From positions 1 through 64,000 of the forward strand of contig DAXETV010000013.1 of the NCBI GenBank assembly GCA_051155775.1: 64,000 nt of DNA, read 5' to 3'. The translations under genes were made by a program, and so were the position numbers. The notes under the pieces were generated by a model. The model saw only the letters and a program-made list of their open reading frames with translations, ran no database searches and was not told the DNA's origin. The stretch comes from CAYSCZ01 sp051155775 (GTDB lineage Bacteria > Bacteroidota > Bacteroidia > Cytophagales > Cyclobacteriaceae). This document shows positions 61,861 through 64,000 of this stretch, piece by piece (within the stretch, counting starts at the first letter, position 1; every line of letters begins with the position of its first letter).

Positions 61861-62490
61861 CTAATTAGCATATTTCATTAAATCCTTTGGTGAATCAATT
61901 AAATATTCCGGATTTAATGACCTTAATGCCTCTGCTTTGCTAAAGCCCCATGATACCGCTATTATTGGGATCCCTGCTTTTTTGGCAGCTTCTATATCCC
62001 TGGTTTCATCTCCTACATACACAACCCTACTTTTTTCTAGTTTATTTTTTTTAATACATTTCAGCATGATTTTATCCTTCGAAAAAATATGCTTGCTAGT
62101 GTAGATAAAATTAAACAAATGCTCGAGGTTTTTATGTTCTAAGAAAAGCTTAACATTCTTTTTGGAATTTGAAGTCAATATACCGAGCTCAAAACCTGCA
62201 TCTTTCAATGCTATGAGTTGCTTTTCAATATTGTCTACAAGATGTATATCCTCCATTCTTTTATGTAACTCCTCTCTTCCTCGAAGCAACATTTTAGGTA
62301 ATTTCATGTAACTGACATCAATCTCCTCAATGAATTCCCGGGGCGTTTTTTTTCTAATAACTTCGAAATCTTCCTTATTCATGATTTTGCATCCAAATTC
62401 CGGGGCTATTTCGTTATAGACCTGAAAGATTACTTCCAACGTATCTGCAATGGTTCCATCAAAATCAAAAATGAATGTTTTATATGTCAT
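61861..62490 (-). CDS. HAD-superfamily phosphatase (phosphoglycolate phosphatase-like)
   Basis: A 209-residue HAD hydrolase. Motif I is FIFDFDGTIADT with the nucleophile Asp, motif II is LGILTSNSKKN, the Lys is in KHIFSKDKIMLKC, and motif IV is VVYVGDETRDIEAAKKAG. The cap domain lies between motifs I and II. The ATG at 62490 (MTYKTFIFDFDGT) is preferred over one 12 codons upstream. Substrate unknown; Gph-type phosphatases are the closest in layout. Confidence 0.88.
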   Translation of the reverse strand: MTYKTFIFDFDGTIADTLEVIFQVYNEIAPEFGCKIMNKEDFEVIRKKTPREFIEEIDVSYMKLPKMLLRGREELHKRMEDIHLVDNIEKQLIALKDAGFELGILTSNSKKNVKLFLEHKNLEHLFNFIYTSKHIFSKDKIMLKCIKKNKLEKSRVVYVGDETRDIEAAKKAGIPIIAVSWGFSKAEALRSLNPEYLIDSPKDLMKYAN

Positions 62491-62591
62491 GTTAAGCGTG
62501 CAAATAGTAAGATAGCAAAGAATCAAATATTATTATCAAACATTTTAATAGAGTAAATTTAACCCATTGCCAAGTCAAATTCCCTCAGCCA

Positions 62592-63416
62592 TTGGATCAA
62601 CTTAAAAAATCTATCAATAATATAAAGAATGATACGATCAGTGGCTCCACTAAAATACTGGAAGATTTAATAATTACAGTAAAAGAGTGGGCATCGAAGC
62701 GCGCTGCTGATGCCAATGATTTTAGGGTTTTACAAGATTTGTTGATCGACTTATCACACGACATGGGCGCATTCCCTGTAGTCCAGCATTTTATCAATAC
62801 TTTGCTCTATTCTCCAAATATATCCACTGAGTCATCTTCTAATTTTATTTTCAAAGCAATAGAAAAATATCAAAATGATTGGAAAGATGTTAATGAAAGC
62901 ATTGCATCAAACTTGTCGCATGAGGTAAATCTACAGGATAAATCAGTCCTTCTTCATAGCTATAGTAATACTATATCTCAAGTTTTTATTTGTTTGAAGC
63001 AGTTGGAAGTCCGGGTTAAGATATTTCAAACTGAGGCCAGACCAATGTTAGAAGGTCGAAAACAAGCAGAAATTCTGAATAAATTAGGATATCAGGTTGA
63101 ATTTTTTATAGATGCAATGCTATCCAAAAAAATAAAGGAATCTGATATGGTTCTGCTTGGAGCGGATAGTTACAATGACCATTTTTTTACGAACAAGATC
63201 GGTTCATACTCCATTGCAATACATTGTGATCATTACAATAAACCAATTTTCGTTATAACTGATAGCAGGAAGAAAGTTGATCATAAGATAAAAGAATGTC
63301 TAAAACCAGCTAATCAGGTATGGGCAGGCAAGCCACATGATATTTCCATATCAAATTATTATTTTGAATCGGTACCGCGCAATCTTATTACAAAACTCAT
63401 CACCGAAGAATTATAA
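62592..63416 (+). CDS. eIF-2B/MtnA-superfamily protein
   Basis: A 274-residue protein related to the eIF-2B alpha/MtnA/ribose-1,5-bisphosphate isomerase superfamily. The core KIFQTEARPMLEGRKQAEIL and VLLGADSYNDHFFTNKIGSYSIAI match it, including the conserved Asp in GADS. The catalytic Cys of the isomerases is replaced (TEARP), as in regulatory eIF-2B subunits. The N-terminal helical domain is present. The start is a TTG. It ends 33 bp upstream of accD. What it acts on in bacteria is unknown. Confidence 0.8.
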   Translation: MDQLKKSINNIKNDTISGSTKILEDLIITVKEWASKRAADANDFRVLQDLLIDLSHDMGAFPVVQHFINTLLYSPNISTESSSNFIFKAIEKYQNDWKDVNESIASNLSHEVNLQDKSVLLHSYSNTISQVFICLKQLEVRVKIFQTEARPMLEGRKQAEILNKLGYQVEFFIDAMLSKKIKESDMVLLGADSYNDHFFTNKIGSYSIAIHCDHYNKPIFVITDSRKKVDHKIKECLKPANQVWAGKPHDISISNYYFESVPRNLITKLITEEL

Positions 63417-63449
63417 ATCTGTTAATTTAGCCAGTATAAATAATACGTG

Positions 63450-64000
63450 ATGTCCTGGTTTCAGAGAAAGGAGAAAGGAATTCAAACCTCCACAAAAGAG
63501 AAAAGAGAAGCACCTGATGGTTTATGGTATAAAACACCCAAAGGCACCATCATTCATATGAGGGAACTCAAAATTAACGCATACGTTAGTCCTGAGGATG
63601 GGTACCATGTAAAAATAGGATCAAAAGAATATTTCGAAATCTTATTTGACAATAATCAGTTCGAGGAGCTAGATGAGCATTTAACTTCTGCTGATCCTCT
63701 AAAATTTCAAGATAAAAAGACCTATAAGAGCAGGTTAGAAACCTCAATGGTAAAAACGAACCTAAAAGATGCAATAAGGACTGGCGTTGGCAAGCTGAAC
63801 ACAAATGATATCATAATCTCTTGTATGGACTTCAGCTTTATCGGTGGTTCAATGGGATCAGTAGTTGGCGAAAAAGTTGGTCGTGCCATAGACTATTCCA
63901 GAAAAAACAGAATCCCATTACTTATTATCTCCAAGTCGGGCGGTGCCAGAATGATGGAAGCTGGCTACTCATTAATGCAACTCGCCAAGACAACATCTAA
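63450..64000 (+). CDS. accD: Acetyl-CoA carboxylase carboxyltransferase subunit beta, 3' end cut by window edge
   Basis: The first 183 codons of AccD, which together with AccA transfers carboxyl from biotin to acetyl-CoA to make malonyl-CoA. The core is canonical: IGSKEYFEILFDNNQFEEL, CMDFSFIGGSMGSVVGEKVGRA and SKSGGARMMEAGYSLMQLAKTTS. The N-terminal region that normally holds a four-Cys zinc ribbon reads WYKTPKGTIIHMREL...YVSPEDGYHVKIG. All four Cys are missing and one residue is deleted in the first pair. The rest of the gene lies outside the window. Confidence 0.95.
   Translation, partial: MSWFQRKEKGIQTSTKEKREAPDGLWYKTPKGTIIHMRELKINAYVSPEDGYHVKIGSKEYFEILFDNNQFEELDEHLTSADPLKFQDKKTYKSRLETSMVKTNLKDAIRTGVGKLNTNDIIISCMDFSFIGGSMGSVVGEKVGRAIDYSRKNRIPLLIISKSGGARMMEAGYSLMQLAKTTS

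Noticed and set aside
1..64000. tRNA, rRNA, CRISPR arrays, insertion sequences, prophage genes and attachment sites
   Set aside because: I looked for cloverleaf-like stems, regular repeats, transposase motifs and integrase motifs by eye and saw none. This is a negative by inspection, not by a dedicated search.

Overview
The window is a continuous stretch of an AT-rich chromosome (roughly one third G+C by eye) from a member of the Bacteroidota, most likely the order Cytophagales. The evidence is the gliding-motility genes gldB, gldE and gldD, the mutY-ssb-gldE-gldD gene order, Bacteroidota-specific families (DUF4175, DUF6150, DUF6249, SbsA-type Ig-like lipoproteins), promoter motifs of the TTG-N20-TAnnTTTG type, and several TTG starts. 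I saw no tRNA, rRNA, insertion sequence, prophage or CRISPR array. It looks like core chromosome, not an island.

Layout. 0-8.4 kb: a truncated 3-methyladenine DNA glycosylase I gene (tag), a secreted protein of unknown function, an orphan CrtA-type carotenoid oxygenase, a large GAF protein, an SDR oxidoreductase, two tandem TerB-like proteins, a glycosyltransferase and an unknown protein. 8.4-19.2 kb: a leftward block (DUF4175 coiled-coil membrane protein, RsbW-like ATPase, ybeY, mnmG, methyltransferase, Ig-like lipoprotein, TPR protein). It contains two perfect ParB-type parS palindromes (15.08-15.13 kb) and a 363-bp AT-rich gap with six one-mismatch DnaA boxes (10.23-10.59 kb), so an origin-proximal location is likely. 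19.4-38.8 kb: a thioredoxin-TPR protein, MBL hydrolase, PaaI thioesterase, glutamate synthase gltBD, and a leftward run uvrA-tpiA-DUF6150-prmA-giant secreted protein-M20 dipeptidase.

38.9-51.9 kb: an ECF-like sigma factor with a minimal partner protein, nth, gldB, an outer-membrane barrel, then rng, a 29-residue very basic COX24/mS38-like protein, a TPR protein and HU leftward, and mutY-ssb-gldE-gldD-recG rightward. DNA repair (tag, uvrA, nth, mutY, recG, ssb) is well represented. 52.0-56.9 kb: a five-gene signalling cassette: a PstS-like binding lipoprotein, a membrane CheA-like kinase with a PilJ-type input region, a CheY-like regulator, a CheX-like phosphatase and a SpoIIE/PP2C phosphatase. 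It is the best candidate here for an under-described system. 56.9-64 kb: DUF427, a second sigma/anti-sigma pair, DUF6249, a K+ channel facing a KefB-type antiporter, a HAD phosphatase, an eIF-2B-like protein, and the start of accD, whose usual zinc-finger cysteines are missing.

Starts were chosen by family N-terminus, signal peptide and overlap with neighbours; where I shortened a longer frame this is stated. Functions come from motifs read by eye, without database searches.
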